The position numbers and the translations under genes were made by a program. Below the pieces are notes generated by a model. That model saw nothing but the letters and a program-made list of their open reading frames with translations, did not search any database and was not told where the DNA came from. Below are positions 9,876-19,314 of a stretch of 64,000 nt of DNA, piece after piece. Position 1 is the first letter of the stretch. Every line of letters starts with the position of its first letter. Source of the DNA: Bacteroidia bacterium (lineage in GTDB: Bacteria; Bacteroidota; Bacteroidia; 2-12-FULL-35-15); contig JAURXZ010000030.1 of NCBI GenBank assembly GCA_030654175.1, positions 524,502 through 588,501 of the forward strand. Reading direction: 5' to 3'.

Positions 9876-10350
9876 TCGTTTCTTTTTAAGAAATTTAGTT
9901 AAAATAAATTGAATTATTAATTTTACAAAGAGAGACTACGAAACTATTGTTAAGGCTTGATTGACTATCCGCTAAAGGTTGATGAGAGTTGTAACAAGTA
10001 TTGCTACGGAAGAGTACTTTGATCATTTTTAGCGGTTTAAGGAACAAATGATTTAACATTTATTCTTTCTAGGTTGAACACTAACTTATATTGAACGGCA
10101 CAAATGTACAACCCGATTTTTCAAAAAGCAAATTTATTTTCAACTATTATGCAAGCATAAGATTTTCAACCACTTAAAAAAAATCGTTGATTATATAACG
10201 AAACTACAGAATCGCATTGAAAGAAACTGCAAAAACAAATAATACATCCCCTTGCTTGTTTTTTCGAAATCGCCCCAATTCGTTTATTCGGCAGATTATT
10301 CGTAAATTCGCAATCCGATTTTTAAAATGAAGATCGTTATAACAGGAAGA
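9876..10350. other. Intergenic region between divergent cytolysin-like gene and lepA
   Basis: This gap carries the divergent promoters of the cytolysin-like gene (minus) and lepA (plus). The minus-strand promoter at 10101-10132 would give the cytolysin-like mRNA a leader of over 200 nt. For lepA a TAAATTCG box (10303-10310) close to the -7 consensus is visible. No coding sequence was recognised. Confidence 0.5.
10101..10132 (-). promoter_or_regulatory. Putative promoter of the cytolysin-like gene
   Basis: Read on the minus strand, TTTG (10129-10132) is followed after 20 nt by TACATTTG (10101-10108), an excellent match to the Bacteroidota TTTG-N19-TAnnTTTG promoter. The gene's ATG is at 9875, so the transcript would have a leader of about 220 nt. 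Confidence 0.55.
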
Positions 10351-12141
10351 ATGGACAACATTAGAAATTTTTGCATTATTGCACATATCGATCACGGAAA
10401 AAGTACCCTTGCCGATCGTTTGCTTGAATATACCAACACTATCAATAAGCGTGATATGCAGGCTCAGGTCCTTGATGATATGGACCTGGAAAAAGAGCGT
10501 GGCATTACTATCAAGAGCCATGCTATTCAAATGGATTATGAATACCAGGGTAAAAAATATGTTTTAAATTTAATTGACACTCCCGGTCACGTTGATTTTT
10601 CATACGAAGTATCGCGCTCCATTGCTGCCTGTGAAGGCGCATTGCTGATCGTGGATGCTGCGCAGGGAATCCAGGCACAGACCATTTCTAATTTATACCT
10701 GGCTTTAGGCAATGACCTGGAAATTATCCCTATTTTAAATAAAATTGATCTTCCAAGCGCTGAACCCGAAGCTGTGAAAGACCAGATCGTAGAATTGCTG
10801 GGGTGTAAACGTGAAGAAATTATTGCTGCATCCGGCAAAACAGGACTTGGAGTATTTGACATCTTAGCTGCCATCATTGAACGAATTCCTGCTCCAAAAG
10901 GAGACCCTGAAAAGCCTTTGCAAGCGTTGATATTTGATTCGGTGTATAACTCATTCAGAGGGATCATTGCTTATTTTAAGATCCAAAATGGTAGCATTAA
11001 AAAAGGTGAAAAAGTAAAGTTTGTTGCCACCGGAAAAGAATACAATGCCGATGAAATAGGTGTTTTGCGATTAAAACAAGAGCCGCGCAACGAAATTAAA
11101 ACGGGTGATGTTGGGTACATTATCTCAGGAATTAAAGATGCCCGTGAAGTTAAAGTTGGTGATACCATTACAAGTGTATCCCGCCCTTCTATTGCAGCTA
11201 TTAAAGGTTTTGAAGATGTAAAACCAATGGTATTTGCAGGTATTTACCCTGTTGATACTGATGATTTTGAAGACTTGCGTTATTCAATGGAAAAACTTCA
11301 ACTGAACGATGCATCCTTAACATGGGAGCCGGAATCATCGGCTGCTCTTGGTTTTGGCTTTCGCTGCGGATTCTTAGGAATGTTGCACATGGAAATTATC
11401 CAGGAGCGTTTGGAACGTGAGTTCAATATGACCGTGATCACTACCGTTCCCAACGTATCCTACCATGCGTATAGCACCAAGGATGAATTGATGATCGTGA
11501 ACAATCCGGCTGACTTGCCTGATCCAAGCAAGCTCGACCGTGTGGAAGAGCCTTATATAAAGGCACAGATCATCACCAAGTCTGAATTTGTGGGCAATAT
11601 TATGACCTTATGTATTGGCAAACGCGGTAATTTAACAAACCAAGTATATTTAACTACCGACCGTGTAGAGCTTATGTTTGATATGCCTTTGGGCGAGATC
11701 GTATTTGATTTTTACGATCGTTTAAAAACAATTTCTAAAGGATATGCTTCTTTCGATTATCAACCCTTGGATTATCGTCAGAGTTATTTGGTAAAGCTTG
11801 ATATTCTTTTAAATGCAGAGCCTGTAGATGCATTGTCGTCACTTATTCACCGTGACAATGCTTATGAGTTTGGTAAAAAAATGTGTGAGAAATTAAAAGA
11901 ATTGATCCCTCGTCAACAATTTGAGATCCCTATACAAGCGGCAATTGGCGCTAAAGTTATAGCACGCGAAACAATAAAAGCAATGCGTAAAGATGTTACT
12001 GCTAAATGTTATGGTGGTGATATTTCCCGTAAACGTAAACTACTTGAAAAACAAAAAGAAGGTAAAAAACGTATGCGTTCTGTTGGTAATGTGGAGATCC
12101 CGCAAAGTGCATTCATGGCGGTGTTGAAGCTGAATGATTAG
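10351..12141 (+). CDS. lepA: Elongation factor 4 (LepA), back-translocating ribosomal GTPase
   Basis: The 596-residue product begins [19 protein letters not shown], the usual LepA start, with the G1 loop AHIDHGKST and G3 DTPGH; NKIDLP is G4. The frame is open eight codons further upstream to an ATG at 10327, but family length, a purine-rich AGGAAG before the second ATG and a -7-like box at 10303-10310 favour 10351. The C-terminal LepA-specific domain ([16 protein letters not shown]) is complete. LepA acts on the ribosome in the cytoplasm, remodelling stalled or mis-translocated complexes. The gene is monocistronic and followed by a repeat element. Confidence 0.97.
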   Translation: MDNIRNFCIIAHIDHGKSTLADRLLEYTNTINKRDMQAQVLDDMDLEKERGITIKSHAIQMDYEYQGKKYVLNLIDTPGHVDFSYEVSRSIAACEGALLIVDAAQGIQAQTISNLYLALGNDLEIIPILNKIDLPSAEPEAVKDQIVELLGCKREEIIAASGKTGLGVFDILAAIIERIPAPKGDPEKPLQALIFDSVYNSFRGIIAYFKIQNGSIKKGEKVKFVATGKEYNADEIGVLRLKQEPRNEIKTGDVGYIISGIKDAREVKVGDTITSVSRPSIAAIKGFEDVKPMVFAGIYPVDTDDFEDLRYSMEKLQLNDASLTWEPESSAALGFGFRCGFLGMLHMEIIQERLEREFNMTVITTVPNVSYHAYSTKDELMIVNNPADLPDPSKLDRVEEPYIKAQIITKSEFVGNIMTLCIGKRGNLTNQVYLTTDRVELMFDMPLGEIVFDFYDRLKTISKGYASFDYQPLDYRQSYLVKLDILLNAEPVDALSSLIHRDNAYEFGKKMCEKLKELIPRQQFEIPIQAAIGAKVIARETIKAMRKDVTAKCYGGDISRKRKLLEKQKEGKKRMRSVGNVEIPQSAFMAVLKLND

Positions 12142-12214
12142 AATTTGGATTTAACTGAAATTTATTTTTAGTTAATTATTTTTATTCATCGAAAAAACGT
12201 AAACTTTTTTATTT

Positions 12215-12357
12215 GGGCGTTCCCTTTCTACCTCACCCCCTTCCCCTCTCCAAATGGAGAGGGGAAGGGGGTGAGGTAGAAAAGGCGGGCTTTACACTTC
12301 AATCTTTCCTTCCGCAAAATAGCGGAAGAAAAGGATTTACGCTACAATCCGTAACGC
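12215..12357 (+). repeat. Double-hairpin dispersed repeat, copy 1
   Basis: This copy occupies most of the 303-bp lepA/HsdR_N gap, which holds no gene. It runs GGGCGTTCC - hairpin 1 - GGCGGGCTTT..CTTCAATCTT - hairpin 2 - AAGGATTTACGCTACAATCC - GTAACGC. Hairpin 1 is exceptionally strong, with perfect 25-bp arms at 12227-12251 and 12256-12280 and a 4-nt loop. Hairpin 2 is formed by CTTCCGC and GCGGAAG. Related copies lie at 15112-15212, 41464-41551, 49812-49935 and 50350-50444. Confidence 0.9.
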
Positions 12358-12444
12358 AACATTACCCAATTTTTGAAGAAATAATTTCATCTGCGAAAAT
12401 CTGCAGGAAACAATTAACACTGTTTCACAACTAAGGAAAGACCA

Positions 12445-12888
12445 TTACTCAAAAACCGGGATCTGCTCTAAATACTGGTAGGCATTGTTTGTGTAATCCA
12501 TCAAACAACAAAAATGATGCATACCATTGGTTACTACCAGGTATTTCACTTTAAACACCATATTGTATCGAGCTATCTGGTCGAAAACATCCTGGTTAAT
12601 TTTCACTTCGGGTGCTTTGCATTCCACCATTAAATGCGGAGTCCCTTGTTTATCATACACCAACACATCCATCCGTTTTTGCAGCTGATTGTATTTTAAA
12701 CCAGCTTCCACGGCAATTAATGAGGCTGGGTAATTCTTTTCCTGGATCAAAAACTGTAAAAAATTCTGACGTACCCATTCCTCAGGTGTAAGCACCACAT
12801 ATTTTTTTCGGATCGAATCAAAAATTTGTGTGCGTAACCCTTGCTGTTTAAGCTTAAACTGATAGGGAGGTAAATTTAATGTTTTCAT
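12445..12888 (-). CDS. HsdR_N-domain protein (type I restriction R-subunit N-terminal-like nuclease fold)
   Basis: From the ATG at 12888 the product is 147 residues (MKTLNLPPYQFKLK start); an in-frame ATG at 12939 would add 17 residues not typical of relatives. The core shows the PD-(D/E)xK-like pattern RMDVLVYD...LMVECKAPEVKI and then QIARYNMVFKVKYLVVTNG, as in the HSDR_N_2 family. Similar stand-alone proteins are widespread in Bacteroidota and often sit beside holA, which here lies about 1.1 kb away across AMP nucleosidase. There is no helicase, HsdM or HsdS, so this is not a restriction system. A nuclease-like housekeeping role is possible but unproven. Confidence 0.83.
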   Translation of the reverse strand: MKTLNLPPYQFKLKQQGLRTQIFDSIRKKYVVLTPEEWVRQNFLQFLIQEKNYPASLIAVEAGLKYNQLQKRMDVLVYDKQGTPHLMVECKAPEVKINQDVFDQIARYNMVFKVKYLVVTNGMHHFCCLMDYTNNAYQYLEQIPVFE

Positions 12889-13054
12889 TTTTTTTTGAAT
12901 ACCTATACCTTCGGTTAGGTTCAGTATCTTTTTTAACAAATATTTTGTAACAAGGTATCTTTTACACTACTAAATTACTAATTTCGCTTGGAGAAAATTT
13001 TCTCGAAAATAGCGAAAAGATTCGTTATTCGTAAATATTCCTAAACGTAAATAT

Positions 13055-13831
13055 ATGAAAAGTAAAGAAGATATAGTGGCAAACTGGTTACCCCGTTATA
13101 CCGGCACGCCCTTAGAAGCATTCGGCAAATACATTCTGCTGACTAACTTTAACAAATATGTAAAAATGTTTGCCGACTGGAACGGTGTTAAAGTGGATGG
13201 TTTGGATATGCCTATGCCTAATGCAACAGCGAATGGTATTACCATTATTAATTTCAGCATGGGAAGTGCAAATGCCGCTACCATCATGGATCTTTTAAGC
13301 GCCATTGAACCAAAGGCCGTTTTATTTCTTGGTAAATGTGGTGGTCTGAAAAAGAAAAATGAATTAGGCGATTTGATACTCCCTATTGCAGCTATAAGGG
13401 GTGAAGGAACATCAAATGATTATTTTCCGCCTGAAGTGCCTGCGTTACCTGCATTTAATTTACAGAAAGCGATCTCAACAACTATTCGTAATCATAATTT
13501 GGATTATTGGACAGGCACTGTATATACTACCAACAGAAGAGTGTGGGAGCATGATGATGAATTTAAAGATTACCTGCGCAAGATCCGCGTAATGGGCATT
13601 GATATGGAAACAGCAACGATATTTTCGACAGGTTTTTTCAATCAAATACCAACTGGAGCTTTACTTTTAGTGAGTGATCAGCCGATGATCTCGGAAGGTG
13701 TAAAAACGGTAGAAAGCGATAAAAAAGTCACTCAAAATTTTGTTGATGAACATTTAAGAATTGGTATCGATTCGTTAAATGAGCTTATTAACAACGGTTT
13801 AACGGTGAAACATTTGAGGTTTGAAGACTAA
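13055..13831 (+). CDS. amn: AMP nucleosidase
   Basis: The 258-residue product matches the short Bacteroidota form of AMP nucleosidase, a member of the nucleoside phosphorylase superfamily. Landmarks are FSMGSANAATIMDLL, the glycine-rich FLGKCGGLKKK and the purine/ribose-binding MGIDMETATIFS with its conserved Glu. The enzyme hydrolyses AMP to adenine and ribose 5-phosphate in the cytoplasm and adjusts adenylate pools. It lacks the N-terminal regulatory extension of the enterobacterial enzyme. The gene is followed by holA on the same strand after a 217-bp repeat-like gap, so separate transcription is likely. Confidence 0.93.
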   Translation: MKSKEDIVANWLPRYTGTPLEAFGKYILLTNFNKYVKMFADWNGVKVDGLDMPMPNATANGITIINFSMGSANAATIMDLLSAIEPKAVLFLGKCGGLKKKNELGDLILPIAAIRGEGTSNDYFPPEVPALPAFNLQKAISTTIRNHNLDYWTGTVYTTNRRVWEHDDEFKDYLRKIRVMGIDMETATIFSTGFFNQIPTGALLLVSDQPMISEGVKTVESDKKVTQNFVDEHLRIGIDSLNELINNGLTVKHLRFED

Positions 13832-13985
13832 AAATTCAATTGAACAATTTATCAATTTTACAGTCGGCAATTTAGTAGTAGTAATTAAAAATAATTTAAC
13901 AGCTTTTGCAGTAGGCAATTTAGCAATTAAACAATAGGCAATATTATACCATCAGTTCAATCATTCGTAATCGGGATGATCATTT

Positions 13986-14028
13986 TTAACAAACACAGAT
14001 TCGTAATTTGTTAAAATTCTTAATTTGT
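13986..14028 (+). repeat. 43-bp dispersed repeat, copy A
   Basis: This 43-bp stretch (starts TTAACAAACACAGATTCG) reappears in inverse orientation at 60267-60309 with only three mismatches. The preceding bases 13855-13945 hold short repeated words such as CAGTAGGCAATTTAGC. It lies just upstream of holA. Confidence 0.8.
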
Positions 14029-14048
14029 AGTAAGTAATTCGCAGTGCA

Positions 14049-15098
14049 ATGGAGTTTAATGATATAATGTCCGAGTTAAAAAGAAAGATTTACCGTCCGG
14101 TTTATTTTTTGATGGGCGAGGAACCTTATTTTATTGATATGATCTCCGATTATATTGAACAAAATGTGCTGGATGAATCGGAAAAAGAATTTAATCAAAG
14201 TGTACTTTATGGTCGTGATATCACTGCCGCTGATGTAATTGGTGCTGCCAAGCGTTTCCCGATGATGAGCGAACACCAGGTGATCATTATCAAAGAAGCA
14301 CAAAACATAAAAGATCTGGTTGGAAAAGATAAAGATGCTGAAAAAGAAAAAATAAAAGAAAAAGCAAAACCTCCTTTTGAAGCGTATATAGAAAACCCTC
14401 AAAAATCAACCATCCTTGTTATCTGTTACAAATACAAAACCATTGATAAACGAACCAGTGCGGCAAAAGCTATTGATAAAAACGCTGTACTTTTCGACTC
14501 GAAAAAAATCTACGACAACAAGGTTCCTGATTGGATCAACAATTATTTAAAGGGGAAAGAATATACCGTAAGTCCTAAAGCAAGCGCTTTACTAACCGAA
14601 TATTTAGGAACCAACCTCAGCAAAGTATCCAATGAGTTGGATAAACTGATGATCAATCTTCCACCAAAATCTGAAATTTCTGTTGAACATATTCAAACAA
14701 ATATTGGCATCAGTAAAGATTACAATGTGTTTGAATTACAAACCGCTATTGGAAAAAAAGAAGTTCTTAAAGCAAATCGAATCATTAATTTTTTTGCTTC
14801 CAATGAAAAAGAACATCCGATGGTGATGACGGTATCATCACTTTATGGATATTTCTGCAAGCTTTTAATTTATCAATTTTTAACTGATAAATCAAAAGGC
14901 AATGTCGCATCCGAACTTGGTGTACACCCCTTCTTTGTTGGTGATTATGAACGCGCGGCAAAAAACTTTTCGGCAGTTAAGTTAAAAGCAATTTTCAGTT
15001 ATTTACGTGAATATGATCTCAAATCAAAAGGAGTTGATAGAGGCTCTGCTACTGAAGGTGAGTTGTTGAAAGAACTGGTGTTTAAGATTTTGCATTAA
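14049..15098 (+). CDS. holA: DNA polymerase III subunit delta (clamp-loader)
   Basis: The 349-residue product shows the HolA pattern: MEFNDIMSELKRKIYRPVYFLMGEEPYFID at the start, degenerate AAA+ core, ILVICYKYKTIDKRT, then LTEYLGTNLSKVSNELDKL and a C-terminal alpha-helical collar ending KELVFKIL. Delta opens the beta sliding clamp as part of the gamma/tau complex at the replication fork. A lysine/glutamate-rich loop (about residues 95-115, GKDKDAEKEKIKEKAK) is a lineage insertion. The ATG at 14049 follows directly on a repeat-rich leader. Assignment is firm. Confidence 0.93.
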   Translation: MEFNDIMSELKRKIYRPVYFLMGEEPYFIDMISDYIEQNVLDESEKEFNQSVLYGRDITAADVIGAAKRFPMMSEHQVIIIKEAQNIKDLVGKDKDAEKEKIKEKAKPPFEAYIENPQKSTILVICYKYKTIDKRTSAAKAIDKNAVLFDSKKIYDNKVPDWINNYLKGKEYTVSPKASALLTEYLGTNLSKVSNELDKLMINLPPKSEISVEHIQTNIGISKDYNVFELQTAIGKKEVLKANRIINFFASNEKEHPMVMTVSSLYGYFCKLLIYQFLTDKSKGNVASELGVHPFFVGDYERAAKNFSAVKLKAIFSYLREYDLKSKGVDRGSATEGELLKELVFKILH

Positions 15099-15111
15099 TA
15101 CAGGACTGTTT

Positions 15112-15212
15112 GCGTTAGGGATTGTAACGTAAATCCTTTCCTTCCGCTAATTAGCGGAAGGAAAGATTGAAGTGAAAAGCCCGCCACTTTTCTTTTAGAA
15201 AGGGGAACGCCC
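15112..15212 (-). repeat. Double-hairpin dispersed repeat, copy 2
   Basis: This copy lies in the gap between convergent holA and kynU. On the minus strand it runs GGGCGTTCC - short hairpin (CTTTC/GAAAG region) - GGCGGGCTTTTCACTTCAATC - hairpin CTTCCGCTAATTAGCGGAAG - GGATTTACGTTACAATCC - CTAACGC. The second hairpin may help terminate either gene. Confidence 0.88.
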
Positions 15213-15261
15213 AAATAGATATTCAAACAGATTATCTTTATTTTATTGATCAAACTCCCAT

Positions 15262-16572
15262 TTATAATACACTCTTCAATATTTCTCCAAACCGAAACAC
15301 ATCTTCAAAAGAATTGTAAAGAGGCACAGGTGCACATCGGATAACGTTTGGCTCTCTCCAATCAGCTATTACACCAGCTTCAGTAAGTTTATTGAACAGA
15401 TCTTTCCCCCGGCCGTGTGCTACAATTGAGATCTGGCAACCACGTTGTTTTTTATCACGAGGTGTAATTATTTCTAAAAATCCATCCTGATTCGTATCGC
15501 TTGTTTCTTGTTTCTTGCTTTTAGCTTCTTGTGTCTTATTTATCTCATCTATTACAAACTCTAAATAACCGGTCAACATTTCGGCCTTTATAACCAAAGC
15601 ATCCATCCCTACTTCATCAAACATATCCACCGCAGCCCTATGAGCAGCCATTGATAAAACAGGAGCATTGCTCATTTGCCATGCTTCGGCTGTTGGCATA
15701 GGAACAAAACCTTTTTCCATTTTAAAACGGGATGCTTTATCATGTCCCCACCAGCCGGCAAAACGGGCTGTATCGGGTTTATTCAAATTATTTTGATGAA
15801 TAAAAACACTGCCCACACTTCCAGGACCGGAGTTTAAATATTTATACGTACACCAACATGCAAAGTCAACATTCCAATCATGCAATTGTAATTTTAAATT
15901 TCCGGCAGCATGTGCAAGATCAAAACCAACTATTGCTCCAGCCTTGTGTCCCGCTTCAGTAATGGCTTTCATATCAAAAACCTGACCGTTATAATAATTC
16001 ACACCACCGATCATGATGAGTGCAATAGAATTTTTATTTTTTTCTATGGCTTCCAAAATATCTTCATGACGGATGCAATATTCTCCTTCGCGCGGTGCTA
16101 CTTCAATGATCGCATCTCCGGGATCATAGCCATGAAATTTCACTTGCGATTCCAAAGCATATTGGTCGGAAGGAAATGCTTTTGCTTCACATAAAATTTT
16201 GTAACGCTCTTTTGATGGACGATAAAAGCTTACCATTAATAAATGTAAATTCACAGTAAGTTGGTTCATCACCACAATTTCATCGGGCTTTGCACCAACA
16301 ATTTTTGCAACAGGTTCAGCAAACTGCTCATGATAGGAAAGCCACGGCTTACGTGCATGAAAGTGGCCTTCTACACCGAATGTAGCCCAATCTTCCAATT
16401 CATTCAAAACGTAATCCTGCGTGGCTTTTGGTTGCAAGCCCAATGAATTACCAGTCAAATAAACTGCCTCGCGACCATGCATCATTGGAAAGTAAAACTT
16501 ATTGCGATAAGCTTTTAGTGGATCAATTGTATCCTGTTGCTTTGCAAATTCAAGTGTGTTTTCGTATGTCAT
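15262..16572 (-). CDS. kynU: Kynureninase
   Basis: The 436-residue PLP enzyme (aminotransferase fold I) shows YLTGNSLGLQPKA at the start, the cofactor motif VGFDLAHAAGN (PLP-contacting Asp218) and the Schiff-base Lys244 in CTYKYLNSGPGS, followed by WWGHD. It cleaves kynurenine or 3-hydroxykynurenine to (hydroxy)anthranilate and alanine in tryptophan degradation or de novo NAD synthesis. The gene follows a YjbR-family gene at 19 bp, so the two are probably co-transcribed. Residues about 345-363 (KTQEAKSKKQETSDTNQD) are an odd polar insertion encoded by an ACAAGAAAC-type repeat (see repeat entry); it sits in a region where family members have only a loop. Confidence 0.95.
   Translation of the reverse strand: MTYENTLEFAKQQDTIDPLKAYRNKFYFPMMHGREAVYLTGNSLGLQPKATQDYVLNELEDWATFGVEGHFHARKPWLSYHEQFAEPVAKIVGAKPDEIVVMNQLTVNLHLLMVSFYRPSKERYKILCEAKAFPSDQYALESQVKFHGYDPGDAIIEVAPREGEYCIRHEDILEAIEKNKNSIALIMIGGVNYYNGQVFDMKAITEAGHKAGAIVGFDLAHAAGNLKLQLHDWNVDFACWCTYKYLNSGPGSVGSVFIHQNNLNKPDTARFAGWWGHDKASRFKMEKGFVPMPTAEAWQMSNAPVLSMAAHRAAVDMFDEVGMDALVIKAEMLTGYLEFVIDEINKTQEAKSKKQETSDTNQDGFLEIITPRDKKQRGCQISIVAHGRGKDLFNKLTEAGVIADWREPNVIRCAPVPLYNSFEDVFRFGEILKSVL
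15484..15542 (-). repeat. In-frame 'word' repeat insertion inside kynU
   Basis: On the coding strand this stretch is built from AAGACACAAGAAGC, AAGAAACAAGAAACAAG and similar words and encodes a polar linker in the C-terminal domain. The same style of DNA word (ACACAAGATACAAGACAC) occurs inside gltX at 39226-39253. Confidence 0.7.
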
Positions 16573-16591
16573 AATTATTTTTCTTGTAAAA

Positions 16592-16951
16592 TTATTTTAA
16601 TTCCATTAGCTCTTGTTTCGCTTTTCTCGTAAGGCCTGAAGCCACAAGGTTATAAGAATCTGTTATCCACTCGTGTAATAGTTTTATTGAAACAGAACCA
16701 TCAACAATAATCGTATTCCAATGTTTTTTGTTCATGTGATAGCCCGGTATCACGCAAGTATATTTCTCCCGTAGTTCAATTGCTTTTTCAGGATCGCACT
16801 TTACATTAAATTGCAAAGGGCGCCCATCCATACCAGTAAGCAAAAAAGCTTTGCCCATTATCTTAAAGACTAATGTTTCAGGGCCAAAAGGCAAACTTTC
16901 TGTTACACCTTTTTTAGAAATGCAATATTCCCTTAGTTCTTCAATATTCAT
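16592..16951 (-). CDS. MmcQ/YjbR family protein
   Basis: The 119-residue product is a complete YjbR-like domain: MNIEELREYCISKKGVTESLPFG, VFKIMGKAF, NVKCDPEKAIELREKY, PGYHMNKKHWNTI and a C-terminal helix. The family has a fold related to DNA-binding CyaY-like proteins and is often labelled DNA-binding, but no defined function is established. It lies 19 bp upstream of kynU and likely forms a two-gene unit with it. Confidence 0.9.
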   Translation of the reverse strand: MNIEELREYCISKKGVTESLPFGPETLVFKIMGKAFLLTGMDGRPLQFNVKCDPEKAIELREKYTCVIPGYHMNKKHWNTIIVDGSVSIKLLHEWITDSYNLVASGLTRKAKQELMELK

Positions 16952-17079
16952 CTTTTTTCGGCTATTAAAAAACTGATGTTTGTAAAGTAGAATTTTAAAT
17001 ATACAAAACCATTTTTATGATCATTCTTTTCAAACTTCGCAAACTCTCCGATTCTATTAAAAAATTGATTTCAAAGATA

Positions 17080-17087
17080 TATATTTG
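17080..17087 (+). promoter_or_regulatory. Putative -7 box of hemL
   Basis: TATATTTG matches TAnnTTTG and lies about 100 nt upstream of the hemL ATG. A TTG is present 12 nt upstream, which is closer than normal, so only the -7 box is claimed. Confidence 0.4.
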
Positions 17088-17188
17088 CAGTCAACAAATT
17101 TGAATTATGAATTAAGCATGGCATAAATTTTACAAATTCGTAAAATGAATACCTTGATGATTCGGGTTCAAAAAACAAATTAAATACA

Positions 17189-18484
17189 ATGAAAAGAGAA
17201 AAATCAGAAGCTTTATTTGAAAAAGCAAAAACATATTTCCCTGGCGGAGTGAACTCCCCTGTACGTGCATTTCGCTCTGTTGGAGGCACACCCTTATTTA
17301 TTGAACGCGGGAAAGGTTCACAGATATGGGATGCAGATGGTAATAAATTCACTGATTTTTGTGGCTCCTGGGGGCCATTAATATTAGGTCATGCAAATGA
17401 TAAAGTAAATGATGCTATAAAAAAAACAGTAGAAAAAGGCTGCACATTTGGTGCGCCTACTGCGTTGGAAAATGAATTGGCTGAATTGATTTTGAATAAC
17501 AATAAATATATTCAAAAAATACGTTTTGTAAGTTCGGGTACCGAAGCCGTGATGAGCGCAATACGTTTGGCCAGAGGGTATACCAAAAGAAATAAAATTT
17601 TAAAATTCGAGGGATGTTATCACGGCCATAGTGATTCTCTTTTGGTAAAAGCCGGTTCGGGATTGGTAACATTTGGTAATTCATCATCGGCAGGTGTTCC
17701 TGAAAGTTTTGTTAACGAAACAATTGTAGTTTCCTTAAATAATGAACAAGCTGTAAAACAAGCATTCGCAGATTTTAAAGATCAGATCGCATGTATAATT
17801 ATTGAACCAATACCGGCAAACAATGGTTTGTTATTGCAACGTAAAGAGTACCTTCAATTTCTGCGTGATATCTGTACCGAAAATAAAACACTATTACTTT
17901 TTGATGAAGTGATAAGCGGTTTTCGTGTAGGGTTTACAGGTGCTGCAGGCTATTATGATATTCAACCGGATATTATCACGTATGGTAAAATTATCGGTGG
18001 AGGGCTGCCGGTAGGCATGTATGGCGCAAGTGCTGAGATCATGAGCCATATTTCACCTGAAGGAAATGTTTATCAGGCCGGGACCTTGAGTGGAAACCCT
18101 GTAGCAATGGCAGCTGGAATAGCACAATTGACGGAATGTTTGAAACCGGGTTTTTATAATGACCTCGAGAAAAAAACCTCCGTATTTGTAAATGCCTTGA
18201 ATGATTATGCTGCACTTCACCGTTACAGCTTTAGAGTGTTTTCTATTGGTTCTATTTTTTGGTTTGCTTTTACTGATGCTTTAAGCATACAGTCGGCCGA
18301 AGAAATTGTTCCGGAAAGCATGAATTATTTTAAGATCCTTCACAAAGAATTACTTGAACGTGCAATTTATATGGGTCCTTCAGGATATGAAGTAGGATTT
18401 ATTTCTGAAGCGCATACTCCTGAAATCATACATGGTGTTCAACGTGTGGTTATGGAATGTTTGGATATTGCCTTGAAACAATAA
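17189..18484 (+). CDS. hemL: Glutamate-1-semialdehyde 2,1-aminomutase
   Basis: The 431-residue class III aminotransferase-fold enzyme carries the GSA-aminomutase start (YFPGGVNSPVRAFRSVGGTP), SSGTEAVMSAIRLARG, the YHGHSDS motif, LLFDEVISGFRVG and the PLP lysine K267 in ITYGKIIGGGLPVG. It converts glutamate-1-semialdehyde to 5-aminolevulinate, the first committed tetrapyrrole precursor of the C5 pathway, in the cytoplasm. Its length equals the family norm. The gene stands alone here; no other hem gene is in the window. A strong hairpin follows about 75 bp after the stop. Confidence 0.97.
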   Translation: MKREKSEALFEKAKTYFPGGVNSPVRAFRSVGGTPLFIERGKGSQIWDADGNKFTDFCGSWGPLILGHANDKVNDAIKKTVEKGCTFGAPTALENELAELILNNNKYIQKIRFVSSGTEAVMSAIRLARGYTKRNKILKFEGCYHGHSDSLLVKAGSGLVTFGNSSSAGVPESFVNETIVVSLNNEQAVKQAFADFKDQIACIIIEPIPANNGLLLQRKEYLQFLRDICTENKTLLLFDEVISGFRVGFTGAAGYYDIQPDIITYGKIIGGGLPVGMYGASAEIMSHISPEGNVYQAGTLSGNPVAMAAGIAQLTECLKPGFYNDLEKKTSVFVNALNDYAALHRYSFRVFSIGSIFWFAFTDALSIQSAEEIVPESMNYFKILHKELLERAIYMGPSGYEVGFISEAHTPEIIHGVQRVVMECLDIALKQ

Positions 18485-18558
18485 ATTAACAATTGCTAAA
18501 GACCGAAATTTACAAGGTAATTTTTGGAATCACTCAAATAACAGGCCGAGGCAAATAA

Positions 18559-18599
18559 AAGGCTTACTTCTCTGAATTTTAAAGAGAAGTAAGCCTTAG
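18559..18599 (-). terminator. Strong hairpin terminator at the end of the sulfur operon
   Basis: The perfect 15-bp arms AAGGCTTACTTCTCT and AGAGAAGTAAGCCTT surround a 9-nt loop. On the minus strand the stem is followed by a T-rich run (TTTTATTT), so it is placed to end the seven-gene sulfur operon. It also lies downstream of the convergent hemL. Confidence 0.8.
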
Positions 18600-18679
18600 C
18601 AAAATTAGTGTTGGATTATTAAACTTTCATAACAGTATTAAAGGAATAAAGATTCCGTGAGATCTGGCTTTTAGGTTTA

Positions 18680-19312
18680 CTAAAAGGTACTTAATAATTT
18701 GATCTCATTCCGATATAAAATAAGTTTTTTATCATTTTCCAATTGTTTTAATAAACGTGAAATAACAACTCTGCTCGTTCCCATCTCCTCTGCAATTTGA
18801 TTGTGTGAAAGTAGTATAGAAGTCTTACCTGACACTTTCGATTTGTTTTTTAAGTAGTTCACCAATCGCTCGTCCAACTTATGGAAAGCCACGCTTTCTA
18901 AGGATTTTAAGAGTTCATTAAACCTATGGGTAAAACTGCTAAAAACATAACTTTTCCAACTTGGATATTTGAAAAGCCACTCGTCTAATTTATTATGTGG
19001 AATTGTGATCAGTTCAACATTATCTTCGGCAATGGCTTTAATCTCGCTTCTCTTTGCTTCCATACAACAAGCGTAGGCCATTGCACAACTTTCATTATCA
19101 CTTAAATAGTATAAAATAATTTCCCGGTCTTCTTCATCCTTTCGCATTACCCTGATCGTACCACTAAGTATTATTGGCATAAAATGGATTGATTTCCCGT
19201 AATCCATGATAACATCGCCTTCCTTTAAGCTATGCACTTCTCCAACTGCGATTATTTCATTGATCAGGTCATTCTCAAAAATGGAAGAGAATTTATTTTT
19301 TAAATCACTCAT
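18680..19312 (-). CDS. Crp/Fnr family transcriptional regulator (last gene of the TsdA operon)
   Basis: The 210-residue product has an N-terminal cyclic-nucleotide-binding-type beta barrel (about 1-130), a long dimerisation helix and a C-terminal winged HTH with recognition helix in IAEEMGTSRVVISRLLKQLE. Its effector loop holds a cysteine cluster, C76, C82 and C83 (in SCAMAYACCMEAKRSEIKA), which could sense thiol or persulfide state. The Crp-type phosphate-binding residues are not evident. It starts 2 bp after the porin gene's stop codon, so it is the seventh gene of the operon and likely regulates its own transcription. The shared 22-bp operator-like motif upstream of three island promoters is a candidate target. 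Confidence 0.92.
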   Translation of the reverse strand: MSDLKNKFSSIFENDLINEIIAVGEVHSLKEGDVIMDYGKSIHFMPIILSGTIRVMRKDEEDREIILYYLSDNESCAMAYACCMEAKRSEIKAIAEDNVELITIPHNKLDEWLFKYPSWKSYVFSSFTHRFNELLKSLESVAFHKLDERLVNYLKNKSKVSGKTSILLSHNQIAEEMGTSRVVISRLLKQLENDKKLILYRNEIKLLSTF

Positions 19313-19314
19313 AG

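Noticed and set aside
12213..12434. A 73-residue open frame on the plus strand after lepA
   Set aside because: It is made of the double-hairpin repeat and low-complexity DNA; the peptide follows the repeat, not a protein family.
12445..12888. Remnant of a type I restriction system
   Set aside because: The HsdR_N-like protein is complete and has no methylase or specificity gene near it; such stand-alone genes are common in the phylum.
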